Assembly (NCBI RefSeq): GCF_047675955.1
Contig: NC_132910.1
Span: 112,637,143-112,701,142, forward strand
DNA from: Chlorocebus sabaeus
Lineage: Eukaryota > Chordata > Mammalia > Primates > Cercopithecidae
Direction: 5' to 3'
DNA: 64,000 nt
Every line of letters starts with the position of its first letter. Within the stretch, counting starts at the first letter, position 1. The notes under the pieces are model-generated. The model had not been told where the DNA came from. It saw nothing but the letters and a program-made list of their open reading frames with translations, and made no database searches. Shown here in pieces: positions 33,681-45,960 of this stretch. A program made the position numbers and the translations under genes.

Positions 33681-34061
33681 CTGAAAGCAAGTTGCTAAAT
33701 TAGGAGGAATCTATGTACAGGCGATGGTAACACACATCTAGGTATAGACACTGGAGCTCTACAACTGTCTATCCTACGGACATATAAAAATTAATTTAAC
33801 CATTTTCCTAGTTTTTTACATTTATATTCTATTTGGTGATTCTCTAAGAAGGGAGTAAAGCCTTTATTTATTTTTTATAGATCATCTCATAATACTATAC
33901 TTACATGGTCCACATTGCGAGAAATGCTGAACAAAGTGTTGATTAGTTATGGGTAAATGCCTAGGTGTATACTCTGTAATGCAAGTGCTCCCCTCATAGC
34001 CCAATACATTTTGGAAGGATATTGGACAAGTATTACTTCCCCCCCGCCACCCTCTGTCTCC

Positions 34062-34103
34062 CTCTCTCTCTCTCTCTCACACACACACATGCACACACAC
34101 ACA
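34062..34103. repeat. (CT)n-(CA)n compound microsatellite
   Basis: CTCTCTCTCT run to 34079, then CACACACACA with a TG interruption. Frames at 33957-34210 are products of this tract. Confidence 0.92.
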
Positions 34104-34300
34104 AAATGCACAGCATATATTTCACAAAAAAAAACCTTTATGAGAAAATACGTTGTGTTTCTTTACAAGAAAACACGTTAAAACATAATTTACATATCTT
34201 TATTCAGTGAATTGTGTGTTACATATTGTAAATATTTGTATTGATATTATTCTACTAGAGTGTATTGTATTCTTTTTTTCTTGTCATAAATCCTAAGTGC

Positions 34301-34577
34301 AGCCAGGCGTGATGGCTCACGTCTGTAATCCCAGCACTTTGGGAGGTTGAGACGGAGGGATCACCTGAGGTCAGGAGTTCGACACCAGCCTGGCCAACAC
34401 GACGAAACCTGGTCTCTACTAAAAATACAAAAAATAGTTAGCGTCATGGTGCGTGCCTGCAATCCCAGCTACTCAGGAGGCTGAGTCAGGAGTATCGCTT
34501 GAACCTGGGAGGTGGAGGTTGCAGTGAGCCAAAATATCGCCACTGCACTCCAGCCTGGGAGTGAGACTCCATCAAAG
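34301..34577 (+). mobile_element. Alu (AluS-like), full length
   Basis: Starts AGCCAGGCGTGATGGCTCAC and ends CCTGGGAGTGAGACTCCATC. An imperfect target-site duplication, AAATCCTAAGTGC at 34288-34300 and AAATACTAAATGC at 34701-34713, encloses both the Alu and the adjoining microsatellite. Confidence 0.96.
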
Positions 34578-34700
34578 AGAAAGAAAGAAAGAGCGAGAAG
34601 GGAAGGGAAGGGAAGGGAAGGGAAGGGAAGGGAAGGGAAGGGAAGGGAAGGGAAGGGAAGGGAAGGGAAAGGAAGGGAAGGGAAGGGAAGGGAGGGGAAG
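34578..34700. repeat. (GGGAA)n microsatellite grown from the Alu tail
   Basis: GAAAGAAAGA at the start, then about 20 GGGAA units with a few changes. It lies inside the Alu target-site duplication, so it is the evolved A-tail. The long K/G/R/E frames and the minus F/P/S/L frame here are repeat artefacts. Confidence 0.97.
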
Positions 34701-34713
34701 AAATACTAAATGC

Positions 34714-35630
34714 TTGTTGAGTAATATCACTCAAATTACAGGAATTATTCTGATATTGATCCTCATTTGAATATGGTACAAAGATCCAGCAGACCAATTT
34801 TGGGTAAAATAAAAAATCCAGGTAGCATTATATTTTTTGATAGGTAGAGGCTGACTCTCTTTCAGATTCTTGCTAGAGAAGCAGCTAAAGAGTTTACTGG
34901 GCAAGGTTCAACTTATTTCAAGCAATCTTTGGAAGTTGCTTTTTCACTTTAATTCTCTGATGATAAATGTGGCATAATAATAGTTGACAGCAAGATGGAA
35001 AGAAAATATATAAATACACAGAATAAACTACTCACAGACAATCTGATCAATGCATGTGTCTGTGGCTAAGAAATCATTTTTCCCTTGATGCAAATTTAGT
35101 TCATTCCATCTCACTGAAAAGTAATGTAACATCATTACTCTTTCCTCACCTTGTAAAACTGACATAGCATACTCAAGAGACTTCAGTTTCCCTCTTTGGG
35201 AGAAACTGTAATATTGAGATCAAATTAACCCTCAATGGGAATGAATTATTTGTGCTAATACTTGCAGTTTAATAAATAAACTGTAGAAAAACATTTTTAA
35301 AACTCTATAAAGTGTCTTTGATAATCTTTTAATATATACTTTTTACTAACTTGTGATACTTCACTATTGCTTTTTAGTTGTTAAAATAAGATATAATAAG
35401 CACCAACATAAATAATTATTGTATTTATGAGTAAATAAGAAAGACTTTGAGCCTGTAATACTTCAGCAATTAATGGTTTTCCTATAGCAAAATATACAAG
35501 ATTGAGCTGCTTTTACAATTTCAATTTTAAAGCAATAATAACATCACTACCAAAATTAGGCAAGCAAAGTCCTAACATTGGAAATGATGCCATGTTCAGT
35601 GTAGGCTGGAATGATCTACAAGAAGTCACT
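34714..35630. other. Unique sequence, nothing recognised
   Basis: No family or exon signal. Confidence 0.4.
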
Positions 35631-35644
35631 AAAAGAGAGAAAGA

Positions 35645-35910
35645 AGGCCATGCGTGGTGGCTCATGCCTGTAATCCTAGCACTTTGGGAGGCCGAGGTGG
35701 GTGGATAACCAGGTCAAGAGATAGAGAACATCCCAGTCAACATGGTGAAACCCCGTCTCCACTAAAAATACAAAATTAGCTGGGTGTGGTGGTGCGCATC
35801 TGTAGTCCCAGCTACTCCTGAGGCTGAGGTTGCAGCCGAGATCGCGCCATTGCACTCCAGCACGGCGACAGAGCGAGACTCCGTCTCAAAAAAAAAAAAA
35901 AAAAAAAATA
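35645..35910 (+). mobile_element. Alu with internal right-arm deletion
   Basis: Starts GGCCATGCGTGGTGGCTCAT. The right arm lacks about 30 bases between CTGAGGCTGAG and GTTGCAG. A-tail of about 20. Flanks AGAGAAAGAA are repeated on both sides (about 35635 and 35911) as target-site duplication. Confidence 0.96.
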
Positions 35911-35911
35911 G

Positions 35912-37093
35912 AGAAAGAAATGATAAAGAACCTAGAAATCCTCAACAGTTGTACTTTCTCTCTTTTCTAAAAGAAGGTTAAGAATTTACAAATATACTTT
36001 TGTTATAATGCAAACTATCTGAAAAATATAAGCTGTAAATGTATGAGCGAGTAAAAAATATATGTATTGCTAGTTCTCTATCAAGTATAAAATATTCTCC
36101 TCATCAAATATCAGCGATAGCATTGCAGTCTGATTTGATCAAATTGGCAACAAATAATATAAAATAATACTTAAATATATGGAAAGCCCATTTTTTGCAG
36201 AAATTTCTACTCATCAGTAACAGTGAACATTTCATTTTTCTATCAGTTATAACATTTAAGCATTCATATTTCAATGAACAAATGCATTCTATTTATAGCT
36301 ATCACTGTTATAGGTATAAAGGAAGAAAAATAAGAGTGTGGTGTTAGGAAATTGATGGTTCTGCTCAGGGATAGGCAAATGATCTTGTTAGATGTAAACA
36401 GTGTATAATCATGATGAACAAGGTAGGTTTAATTAAGAGGACACATGAGCTTGTGTTGCCAACTACTTTTTACTATATACAGTAAAATATTCGTTCTGTT
36501 TAGTTTCAGGCAAGGGAGGTTTTATCATCAAAGATATGCAGGAGGGTGAATGTTTTTATTCAGATCATGGGGAAAGTCAACACAAAAAGGAAAATAAAGC
36601 AGCAGGAGAATCAGTTTGTTGCAATAGTTACAATAACAGAAATAGAGAACATTGACAGGCATGATGGTAGCAGAATTGACAGACTGGATATGATGTGGGC
36701 AAAGAAAAGAGAATATCTGCATCACAAACTCAACCTGTGTAAATAGCATAAAAGAGTTTGCCTTTTCCAGTTCCTGGTTTCCACAAGAAGTGATTTTCCT
36801 CACCCTCCCTCACTTGCACAACTGTTAAGTTCCACACTTAATAGTTATTTACCTTGTTTGAAAATTTGCAAAGTATAATTTTATAACCTTGCCATAACTC
36901 TACCTAACTTTCCCTTGAGGGCTGCAGACCTGCCACCAGTGAGCCAACAGCCATTTCTCCAGGAGCCTTGTTTCTTCTAGAGAAGGACTTCAGCACTGCT
37001 GGGAGGGGTCTGGCCACTTCTGCAGTCAGAGTTTTTGAGGCTGATAGGCTAAAAAATTTAGAGCCATGTCTTCCAACCTTGATTTTATCAGTG
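35912..37093. other. Unique sequence ending in an orphan poly(A)
   Basis: No Alu or L1 text precedes the A-run at 37094. 36900-37080 is relatively GC-rich. The frame at 36546-36746 is unfamiliar and overlaps a minus frame at 36528-36803; neither has a family signature. Confidence 0.4.

Positions 37094-37122
<29 letters not shown>
37094..37122 (+). repeat. Uninterrupted poly(A), 29 bases
   Basis: Follows ATTTTATCAGTG and precedes GTGCTGG; no recognised retroelement adjoins it. Confidence 0.9.
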
Positions 37123-37124
<2 letters not shown>

Positions 37125-37434
37125 GCTGGTTTGTTCTTGTAGTTGTCTAATGTTTTTGTTGACATTTGCTATAACTCAAGGTGTTCTATTTAGTTGAAAC
37201 CTCCATAAAGCTCCAAGAGTAGTGTCAACTTTTGTTTCTTCTGCGGACCTGTGGATTAGTTTGGTATCGGACACATTATTTTAAACGTATCCTTTAGAAA
37301 CAGAATACATCAAGCTCGATCCTGAAATATTTTGTAATCCTAGGAGTTATACTAACATCTGGAGAGGAGCCACAAAGGATGTTATGAAGGAAGTAACATA
37401 ACACATTTCAGGTTCATTCTCACAGCAATGTGTA

Positions 37435-37650
37435 GTGGTGGCCAGGTTTATAATTTATTCACTGGCTTTGGAGTCAGGTGGATCAGGGCTCCAACAGCAT
37501 CCCTGATTCTTAAGAGCTGTGTGGTTAGAGACAATGTATCTAAATCCTGTGAAGCTCAGTTTATAAATCTGTACAATGGGAATATTATGACTAACCTAAC
37601 CAGTTGTTGCAGGGATCAAATAACATAAAAATAAATGTAGCACTCAGTCT
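37435..37650 (+). mobile_element. MIR SINE
   Basis: CTTTGGAGTCAGGTGGATCA, AAGAGCTGTGTGGTTAGAGA, CAATGGGAATATTATGACTA and GTTGCAGGGATCAAATAACA follow the MIR consensus in order. Confidence 0.85.
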
Positions 37651-37760
37651 AGAGCTGGGAAAATAGATTAAATTAAAGGCAGTTTTTAATAATGTGAGGA
37701 GCCAAGCTAAATGTAGTGGGAAAGTTGGGAAGCTGGTGCAATATTAGAGTGAAATTACTT
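37651..37760. other. Short unrecognised spacer
   Basis: No feature seen. Confidence 0.3.
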
Positions 37761-37775
37761 TAAAAGCATTCATGA

Positions 37776-38070
37776 GGATGGGTGTGGTAGCTCGCGCCTG
37801 TAATCCCAGCACTTTGGGAGACTGAGGCAAGAGGATCACGAGGTCAAGAGATTGAGATCATCCTGGTCAACATGGTAAAACCCCATCTCTACTAAAAATA
37901 CAAAAAAATTATCTGGGCGTGATGGCACGTGCCTGCCATCCCAGCTACTCGGGAGGTTGAGGTAGGAGAATCGCTTGAACCGGGGAGGCAGAGGTTGCAG
38001 TGAGCTGGGATTGTATCACTGCACTCCGGCCTGGTGACAAAGCGAGGCTTTGTCTCAAAAAAAAAAAAAA
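37776..38070 (+). mobile_element. Alu (AluS-like), full length
   Basis: Starts GGATGGGTGTGGTAGCTCGC and ends in an A-tail before 38071. Target-site duplication AAAAGCATTCATGA (37762-37775) and AAAAGCATTAATGA (about 38069-38082). Confidence 0.96.
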
Positions 38071-38082
38071 AAGCATTAATGA

Positions 38083-39470
38083 TAGTGAAAAATAATGAGT
38101 GCAATTTTGACTGTATTATGTTTATAATGTTAGTGAACTATCTTGGAATAGATACCTAGCTATGGGACATAGTGTAAAGGGAGAAATATTGTAATAATCA
38201 GAGATACACAGAGTTACATACAAAAACAGAGTGATGAAAACAAAACCTATACATTTATATAAATGGACCAAAGGATAGAGCACAACATGAAAACAAGGTC
38301 CGTTTTTCTTTTTTTTCCCTAGAGAGCACTTGTATGTATCAAGTGAAAAGAGAGGAAGAAACACCAATAAAATACACAATGTTCAGAAGACAACCACAAA
38401 ATGGCAGAAAACAATCAGAGATTGTCCAGAGATAAAAAGTGACCAAGAGTTTTAAATACTTCCACAGAGAAATAATTGCAAACACTATAAGGGGAAAGTT
38501 TACATATCCCTTATCCAGTTTAAAATTAATTGTTGTTGCAAAGATTATTATTCGATGTATAAGTCAGTTGCAGGATAATTTGAAGGAAATCATAGGTTAA
38601 AGAATATCACCATGAAGTACATACAAAAGTAAATAAAAACATGCAATCAGTGATGTGCATGAAAACACACACTATTTCTTCTCATTTATTAATCATATTC
38701 CAACCACGGTATAATTTTGAAAGCTCCTACTTATAATACATCGGGATGTCAGAAAAATCATGATAAGACATAGAAGCAATGAAATATTACCTTGTTACTA
38801 TAATGTTCCAATAACTTTCCAATATTCAGATTTGCTTTATTTATGAGACATTTCTATAATCTTTCAAAAGTCTTAAAGGCCTTCTGCCTTGATTTTCATT
38901 ACAGTGGAAAAAAAAAATAGGCTGGTTTGACCTATTGGGCTGCATATTCTCCTTAGATTTCTATATTATATTGAAATTTACTATCTCTAGAATAGCAATT
39001 TTTTAAAAAGTTTAATTTTCTTTGCTGCTATTGCTTGAAACATGTTGGAAATGTAAACAAGAATTATTTTACAAGAATATTTAGTGGACTTTTCTTTCCA
39101 GCTGCTGCATATATTTTTCCTAGCCAGCTATGTCAAAGAAATTATCCTACACAAAATGTGCAGGTCACAGAAAATACTGTAGTTAGAAAAGAGGGAGGAG
39201 AACTGCTCATTGGTGTAAATTCTTGAAGTATTATAAGTGCTTCCAGAAATTCTTCCTGACTACTGGAGTAAGGATTTACTTCTAGCTCACATCTTACCTG
39301 GAAGGTATTTTAGGAGTTGTTATTAGTTTATCTCCAGAATGAAGGTTCCCTTTTAAAAATTACACTCCAGACCCAACATTGTCAATACAATATTCCCAAG
39401 ATTTAGACAGTTTTTGTGAAATTACTTTCTGGAACTTCACCAGAAATATTTATTTATTTTTATGAAATCA
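38083..39470. other. AT-rich sequence, nothing recognised
   Basis: Parts may be very old L1, but no segment is supportable. Confidence 0.4.
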
Positions 39471-39474
39471 TACA

Positions 39475-39479
39475 TATAT

Positions 39480-39510
<31 letters not shown>

Positions 39511-39514
39511 TTTT
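39475..39514. repeat. (TTTA)n microsatellite
   Basis: About ten units, with a shorter run at about 39450-39461. Confidence 0.93.
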
Positions 39515-39708
39515 TGCCTCTTCGGAAAAACTCTTTCTTCTCCTGGTGTCTGTGAAACATCCCTTTCCTAATTTTCCTTTGTTCTCTCTCCAGGCCTAGA
39601 TGTCTGTAGAACTTGTATGCCTGCTGAGACATTTCATAGGTCTTTTGATTTGATGCATCATTAGGTGTTAAATTTTTCATTTGGATGTTTCATAGTGTTC
39701 TAAGCTGT

Positions 39709-39710
<2 letters not shown>

Positions 39711-39749
<39 letters not shown>

Positions 39750-39754
39750 GTGTG
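39711..39754. repeat. (GT)n microsatellite
   Basis: About 21 units with one GC interruption near 39745. Confidence 0.95.
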
Positions 39755-41430
39755 GTTTCAATTCTTCACTCAATTCTCCAAAACTCCTGCCTTAGGTTCT
39801 CACTACAGTATCAACTCCTTAAAATAGGGACTAAGTCTTTTCAATATTTTAACCCTCACATATTACCTGAATACTGAGTGAATTATTCAGTGTAGCCTTA
39901 ACAACAATTATAATTTTAATAAAATTATACTTTATTCTGATTAAATTATCGATCAAATTAAAATATAAAATATATTAAATACATACACATTTTTCTGCAT
40001 ATTAAATTTTTTTCTGTAGTTTGCTTTCTAAAATAGAATTGTTATTTTCTGCCCTATAAGACTAATGAGAGATGAACCCATTTGGGAGTAAGTACCCTTG
40101 AGGAATAAGGAAATAAATTATTTTTATCATTTATTAATTTGTATCCAGCAATTAAGTGGTAACTTTTTCACCCTATCCTTAAGTTTTTCCACAAAAGAAA
40201 AGCAGGAAAGACAGCATCAAATGTAATTTGTAATTAGCTAGTAAAATGATTTCTCTTTCTCACATACTTGCCTATGGAAATATTTAGGTTTATTATTGAT
40301 TCAAATAGTAAAATAGAATGATATATTCAGAGCATCAGTTCAAATTCCAACTCCCTGCTTCATCTATTAAGGGCTTTTATCAAATTTGTTCAGTTTCATA
40401 CATATACATTTTATATTCATACACATATGTATTGCAGGTTACACAGTATTATTACATTTGCATGTTTACCTACTATCTTGAAATTATCTTTTGACTAAAA
40501 TTGCTTCTTTAAATAAACTATATTACTCTCTTAAAGTTAATGCCTTAAGTAGTACAAGGTATTAATATATTATCAGTATCTCAAATTACTAATTAATAAT
40601 CAATTAAATAAACACTTTCTGTGTAATGGAAGTTGATATTTGAGGCAAAGCATAAATAGGCAATATAAAAACAAAGAAATGCAAATATTTAAATGTGTAT
40701 GAATATTATGGTTAACTTTTGACCTAATAAAATACATCAAAATTATATGAAGGTTACGTATATAATTATTTGCATATTATATGGGCAATGAAAAATAATT
40801 GTGCTAATGTTTGACAAGATCCAAGTGAACTAGCATACTTAAATATTACTTGTGTAAAAATAATCTAGTAAAGTCCATCATGGAAGAAAGAAAGAAACAC
40901 CCAAGAGGGGCATTCAATATTCATAAACCAATGAGAACTTATTCTCACCAAAAAATTAAATATAGGGAAAAAATCACATTCTAAGATGGTCACTTCAGAG
41001 TTTTTTAATAAAAAATTATAGATAATTGATTATTGAGCAATAAGGGTTTAATTCAATTAGGTCAGTTTAGTAGAATATTATGGTGACATTCAGTTATATC
41101 TGTGTATAAAGAACATAGGTGAACACATAAAAAATTAAAAATGAGAGAAGCATGACACAAATGTATCTACAGTATGCTCTCAGCTGTATTATATAGATAA
41201 AAGCTGCATCAGAAATATAAAAATAATCAATTAGGAATTTAATTAAATATTTAAAAAATGTTTGAGGAATAGCATAACTTTAACTAAAACAGGACTTTTT
41301 AAAAATTAGGGAAATAAACATAGCTTTGGAATGAAATAGAAATACTTGTTGAATTTAATCTACCATTTCTTCATTCTGTTCATCATCTACAATCCCTACA
41401 CTTGCTTGAGCCTTTCCTCCTTTGATTTTT
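39755..41430. other. AT-rich sequence, nothing recognised
   Basis: Long AT-rich stretch with no supportable repeat. Confidence 0.4.
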
Positions 41431-41439
41431 TTCCTGGCT

Positions 41440-41990
41440 TTCCATTTATCAGTATTGTACTAATCAAATGGCCAAGACAAAAACATGGTTGTTACCTTCC
41501 CTTTTACCGTTTCAAATCAGCTAACATCTCTTGTAGATCTCATTTGCTGAATCTCTACAGAACTTGACTTTCCCTTTCAAGCTGCTGTTTTAGTTTAGGT
41601 GCGCGTCTTTCACCCAGCTTTGCCTGAGCCAACTCATCTCTCTGTCTCAAGTAATCTCCTCACCCTGTGTCAATTTGATCTCCAGAATATTATCAGAATT
41701 ATCTTTCTCACAAATTTGTACTACTATTAATTTTTCTAGCCACAGTTTTTCAATGACTACTTATCGTCGACTGTATATACACCCATTAGCATAAGTGGTT
41801 GTACTTCTGTCACTTCCAGCCACTTTACCCACAATAACACCTAAATCATTGTAGTTTCTTAATGCTGCATTATCTCACAGTTTTATTTGTAAAAGTTAGA
41901 CCAGTTATTTGATGTGCCATCCTTGGATATGTTCCAGGCCATTCTCATTCCTCTAGTCTCATAAACTGTCATCTTCTTTAACCATCTTCT
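41440..41990 (+). mobile_element. L2 LINE fragment, sense
   Basis: GCTAACATCTCTTGTAGATC (about 41520), GATCTCCAGAATATTATCAG, GTTTTTCAATGACTACTTAT and GTTCCAGGCCATTCTCATTC follow the L2 order at high divergence. Confidence 0.55.
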
Positions 41991-42080
41991 TTATGCCTCT
42001 TGGGCATAGTTAGAAAGCCATATCCTTATATACTAAGCCATCTAATGCAGCAATATTGTTACTGTGAGAAGATAACAAAA

Positions 42081-42377
42081 GGCTGGGCTCGGTGGCTTAT
42101 GCCTGTAATCCCAGCAATTTGGGAGACTGAGACAAGCAGATCACCTGAGGTCAGGAGTTCAAGACCAGCCTGGCCAACATGGTGAAACCTTGTCTCTACA
42201 AAAGTAAGCCGGGCATGGTGGGACGCACCTGTAGTCCCAGCTACTTGGGAGGCTGAGGCAGGAGAATGGCTTGAACCCAGGAGGCAGAGGTTGCAGTGAG
42301 CTGAGATCGCCACTGCACTCCAGCCCGGGCAACAGAGCAAGACTCTGTCTCAAAAAAAGAAAAAATAAATAAAAATT
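42081..42377 (+). mobile_element. Alu (AluS-like), full length
   Basis: Starts AGGCTGGGCTCGGTGGCTTA, ends CTCTGTCTCAAAAAAAG with an A/T-interrupted tail. Small deletion in the middle linker. Confidence 0.96.
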
Positions 42378-42509
42378 GCATATCTCAGGGAACATCTATG
42401 ATATCTATGAGAAAAAAATGTAGTAATGTAATGTAGTAATGTATGCGAATTCTTTTAAACATAAGATACTCAGTGGGTGATAGTAACTATTAAGGAGGGA
42501 AAGTATTTT

Positions 42510-42640
42510 AAACTTGTTAGAATATTGGCTTCACATTCAGGCAGATCCAGATTACTAGTTGTGCGACCACAAATAAGGTTCTTAATCTATATCAGACCCT
42601 TTATCAGCAAAATGAGAATAATATCACTGTTGTTGACATT
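42510..42640 (+). mobile_element. MIR SINE fragment
   Basis: TTGGCTTCACATTCAGGCAG, GATCCAGATTACTAGTTGTG and AATGAGAATAATATCACTGT match the MIR core. Confidence 0.75.
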
Positions 42641-42701
42641 ACAGCTGACTCCCGCCACCCACTCCACCTTCCCCAGCTCTAGGTAGAGATTATGCTAATT
42701 T

Positions 42702-42916
42702 CAGCGATTTTCAAGCAAAGGTGAGTTTTGTCCTCTAGAGATAATTCAGCTATGTCTGAATACCTTTCTGATTGTCACAACTGTGAGTGTTACTGGCATC
42801 TAATAGGTAGAGGTCGCTGTCGGATGCACATTCCACAGTGCCTAGGAAAGCCCTCCAGAACAAAGAATTCTCTGGCTGAAAATATCAGTCATGCCAATGT
42901 TGAGAAACCTTGGTCT
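42702..42916 (+). mobile_element. MER5A (non-autonomous hAT-Charlie DNA transposon)
   Basis: Begins CAGCGATTTTCAAGC and ends GTTGAGAAACCTTGG, matching the terminal inverted repeats of MER5A. The internal words TGTCACAACTGTGAGTGTTA, CTGGCATCTAATAGGTAGAG and ACAAAGAATTCTCTGGCTGA match its body. Nearly full length, old and inactive. Confidence 0.88.
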
Positions 42917-42919
42917 AAT

Positions 42920-43000
42920 AACAAACCATGAATGTCCCAGGCACTGTGCCAGTGTTAACACATTAGCATATGGTATTCTCCTACAGACAGGTATTTGTCC
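42920..43000 (-). mobile_element. MIR fragment, antisense
   Basis: GTCCCAGGCACTGTGCCAGT followed by TTAACACATTAGCATATGGT is the MIR 3' part reversed. Confidence 0.55.
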
Positions 43001-43520
43001 AGGGTGTATGTGTCTTACATTGATATAATTGGACTTAAATGCAGAAATCATATTCAAGATTAAAATCTCTCTCTCCTTGTCTTCACCACTCTTCTCCCAC
43101 CTTCAATTTCTTTACCTCTCCTTTCCTCCTCCTAGCTCACTTTCCCCATTTTCTACTCTCCCACTGAAACTGAAGAAAAAAGACTATAGCTCTGATTAAT
43201 AGCAACAGTCATCTTAAGACTGCAAGGTAAATCTGTTGTAACAGAGACAACAGAGAAAGTGATAGAATGAGTATTGGAACTTGATTACTGTGTTGGTTTC
43301 TTTTTGAACTATCTCCCTTGCTAGACTACAAACCCCATAAGATAAAACATATATAATTTGTTCACCATATGGTGCATAACACAGTATATGGCATATATAA
43401 GTGATAGTGATGTCTAAATGATAAATAATTATTCTTCTGCTTTGCTTTTGTGTCTGTCTTTTCACAAGAGTAAGTTACTTAAGAATTTTCCCTTTTCCAT
43501 TACAAAGATCAAATATTTGT
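43001..43520. other. Unique sequence, nothing recognised
   Basis: Pyrimidine-rich at 43060-43160. Confidence 0.4.
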
Positions 43521-43525
43521 TCAAT

Positions 43526-43528
<3 letters not shown>

Positions 43529-43557
<29 letters not shown>
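43529..43557. repeat. (AC)n microsatellite
   Basis: About 14 AC units. Confidence 0.95.
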
Positions 43558-43561
<4 letters not shown>

Positions 43562-44930
43562 GAGCAGAGAAAGTAAAAAAAGACAAAATGACTATCATGG
43601 TATAGTGGAAGTTCAAAATATCTGAATAATACCCTAATTTAATCTTGGCTTCTAATCTTGACCCTGTCTATTTTATATCACATCATAGTGTCATCCATGC
43701 ATGCAGGATTTGTTTTCTATTTGGCAATGCTTTCCAAGTTTCAGAATAAGGAAAGTCTGGCATATACTTAGCACTCAATAAATTATTAATGACACTCAAT
43801 AAATTCTTAATGAATGAGTAAATATCACTTACCTTTTAGGAGCTACAATTTTTAATAATACTGACCTTAAGGTTGTATTAGGATTCAATTAAATAAAGTA
43901 AGCTAAGTGTTGGATGCATTACAAATGTTCAATACATATTAATTTATTTGCTTTTTTTCCCAAATAATTTTTGTGCAAGGACACATCTCAGACAGTTGGA
44001 TACTAATCAAGTGTACTAAATGGGTCAAATTCTCAGCATAATGAAAACAAACCCAAAAGGAATGACAGGTAGGGAAGAGAATAGAGCTTGTTGAGGCAAA
44101 AAGATTCCTTAATATACATAGATACATCTAAATCAGTAATTTAATTTATATATTTAAAAATATAGCCACTTCTTTGAAAACCACAGACCTAGTAAACACA
44201 TACTACTTTCATATTTTTTCCAGGTGAAGAACAATTGAATATGTGTTATATGAATATCTGATCAGTCTATTAAAGAAGTAATGCACAATTGTTTAATTCA
44301 TAAAACCAAATACTTTATGACTCTATTTCAGTTTATTTGTTTTATAAAGAATTTGTATAACATGCTTTATTAGCACTGACTACTGAAGTTAATACAGTTT
44401 TACCTTACATAGTTAACACAGAACATAACATAGATAAAAGCCAATCAGTCTGTACATATTTGCACTTAGAAAAAAACTGTTCCATAGGCTTATTTGCATA
44501 TTTAAAATTTTCAAGATTAGAGGTAGTTTTTGAGTTTGTTTTGTAGATAAATTAATTATTAATTTGTGGAAATTTCAGCATTTCATATTTTTATTGGTCA
44601 CATATTTTATCAGAATAATTGTTGTAACCAAAATTGTTAATTTCTCTGGATTTTCAAAAAGCAACCTAGCAAACCAAATACGTACCTAGTTTCGTGTTAT
44701 GGGTAACAGAAACCTACATATATTACCACATATAATATTCATGATACTTCACAATATATTAGGAGGTACATAGGAATTAATGTTCTTCATTTTCAAGGAA
44801 AAAAATCAGCTATTTAATGTTGAACAAATGCTTGTTTGATCAAAGGCTAATTTGACCATCTGCAGACAGATTATTTCTCTTCCAAACTGATTTATTTGTA
44901 AATATAATAAGCATATGTGTATTGAAGCTA
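43558..44930. other. AT-rich sequence with a short duplicated word
   Basis: CACTCAATAAATT is repeated in tandem at about 43771-43805 (unit about 22 bp). The preceding text resembles a MIR/L2 end, but the match is too short. The rest is unrecognised. Confidence 0.4.
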
Positions 44931-44934
44931 TGAG

Positions 44935-45135
44935 TAAGCAATAGATTTGAATCATAGCTCCTGCGTCTATTAACTGTGTGACTTTGGGCAGGGAATAAAC
45001 TTTACCATACCTCAAGGTAGATAATTATAGTGTCTATCTCACAAGGTGTTTGCGTGAAATCTATCATTGGATTCTTGGAAAGCACAGAAACACATTTGAC
45101 ACGTCATAAATGCATAGACATGAAAGCTATTATTC
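44935..45135 (+). mobile_element. MIR SINE
   Basis: TTGAATCATAGCTCCTGCGT, TATTAACTGTGTGACTTTGG, CTCACAAGGTGTTTGCGTGA and CATAAATGCATAGACATGA follow the MIR consensus. Confidence 0.85.
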
Positions 45136-45160
45136 AAAAATATAATAATATATATATACA

Positions 45161-45425
45161 CATTTTTTTTTTTTTTTTTTGAGACAGGGTCTTGCTCTGT
45201 CACCCAGGCCTGAGGGTAATGGTGTGACCTCGGCTTAGCCTGCTCAGTAGCTGGGACTGTAGGCACACACCACCACATCCGGCTAGGCTGTTTTTCTTTT
45301 TCTTTTTTTTTTTTTGAGACAAGGATTCATCATATTGTCCAGGCTGGTCTTGAACTACTGGGCTGTACCTGCCTCGGCCTCCCAAAAGTACTGGGATTAT
45401 AGGCATAAGCCATTGTGCCCAGCCT
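45161..45425 (-). mobile_element. AluJ-like, antisense, internally rearranged
   Basis: Poly-T then GAGACAGGGTCTTGCTCTGT to GCCATTGTGCCCAGCC. The right arm is shortened (CGGCTTAGCCTGCTCAGTAG) and the middle linker is expanded to a T/C-rich run. Divergence fits an old AluJ. Confidence 0.93.
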
Positions 45426-45700
45426 AAAGTTACCTTTTCAAGTGCTAAACTGATTTTGTTTGTAAATTTCACAACAACGTATTTTGTTTGCACCAGAATA
45501 TATTGCATAGTTGAAAAATAAAATGTATTGAGTTTTAGAAGTGTCTTTCACACCCTAATGCAGTAGCTTTAAAAATGCCTAATGGTCTTCTAGAGACCTT
45601 CAAAAATGTTCACATTTCTGGACTCCTTTCCAAAAGTTTTTGATCCAGAAAGTACTGACCAAGGCTCTATGAATACTATTTAACTTCCTGGTTCATTCAT
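45426..45700. other. Unrecognised sequence, possible hAT fragment
   Basis: ACATTTCTGGACTCCTTTCC and GATCCAGAAAGTACTGACC loosely recall MER20-class text, too weak to call. Confidence 0.25.
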
Positions 45701-45960
45701 AACTCAGCAAATACTATGGAACATTTACTACGTGCCAGGCACTGTTTTCAGCACTTATGATAAGAGTGGCAAATAAGGAAGACAAAATGTATTGAGTATC
45801 AAGAGTGACAGATGAAGATGAATTCAGACTGAAGTTAGGTGAGAGATAAAGGGCTGAGACCAGCTTAGTAGCCATTAAACAGAGAGAATATATAGATGTC
45901 TGCTACTGTTTGCATGTAAAGTTTAATAAAAGACTTGGAGTTTGAGGGAAACTGAGGAAC
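45700..45960 (-). mobile_element. L2 3'-end fragment, antisense
   Basis: TTTACTACGTGCCAGGCACT (about 45725) followed by GTTTTCAGCACTTATGATAA is the reverse complement of the L2 end. Confidence 0.65.

Noticed and set aside
34486..34797. Long open frames over the (GGGAA)n array on both strands
   Set aside because: They are translations of a pentanucleotide repeat (GKGRE on plus, FPSLP on minus) attached to an Alu.
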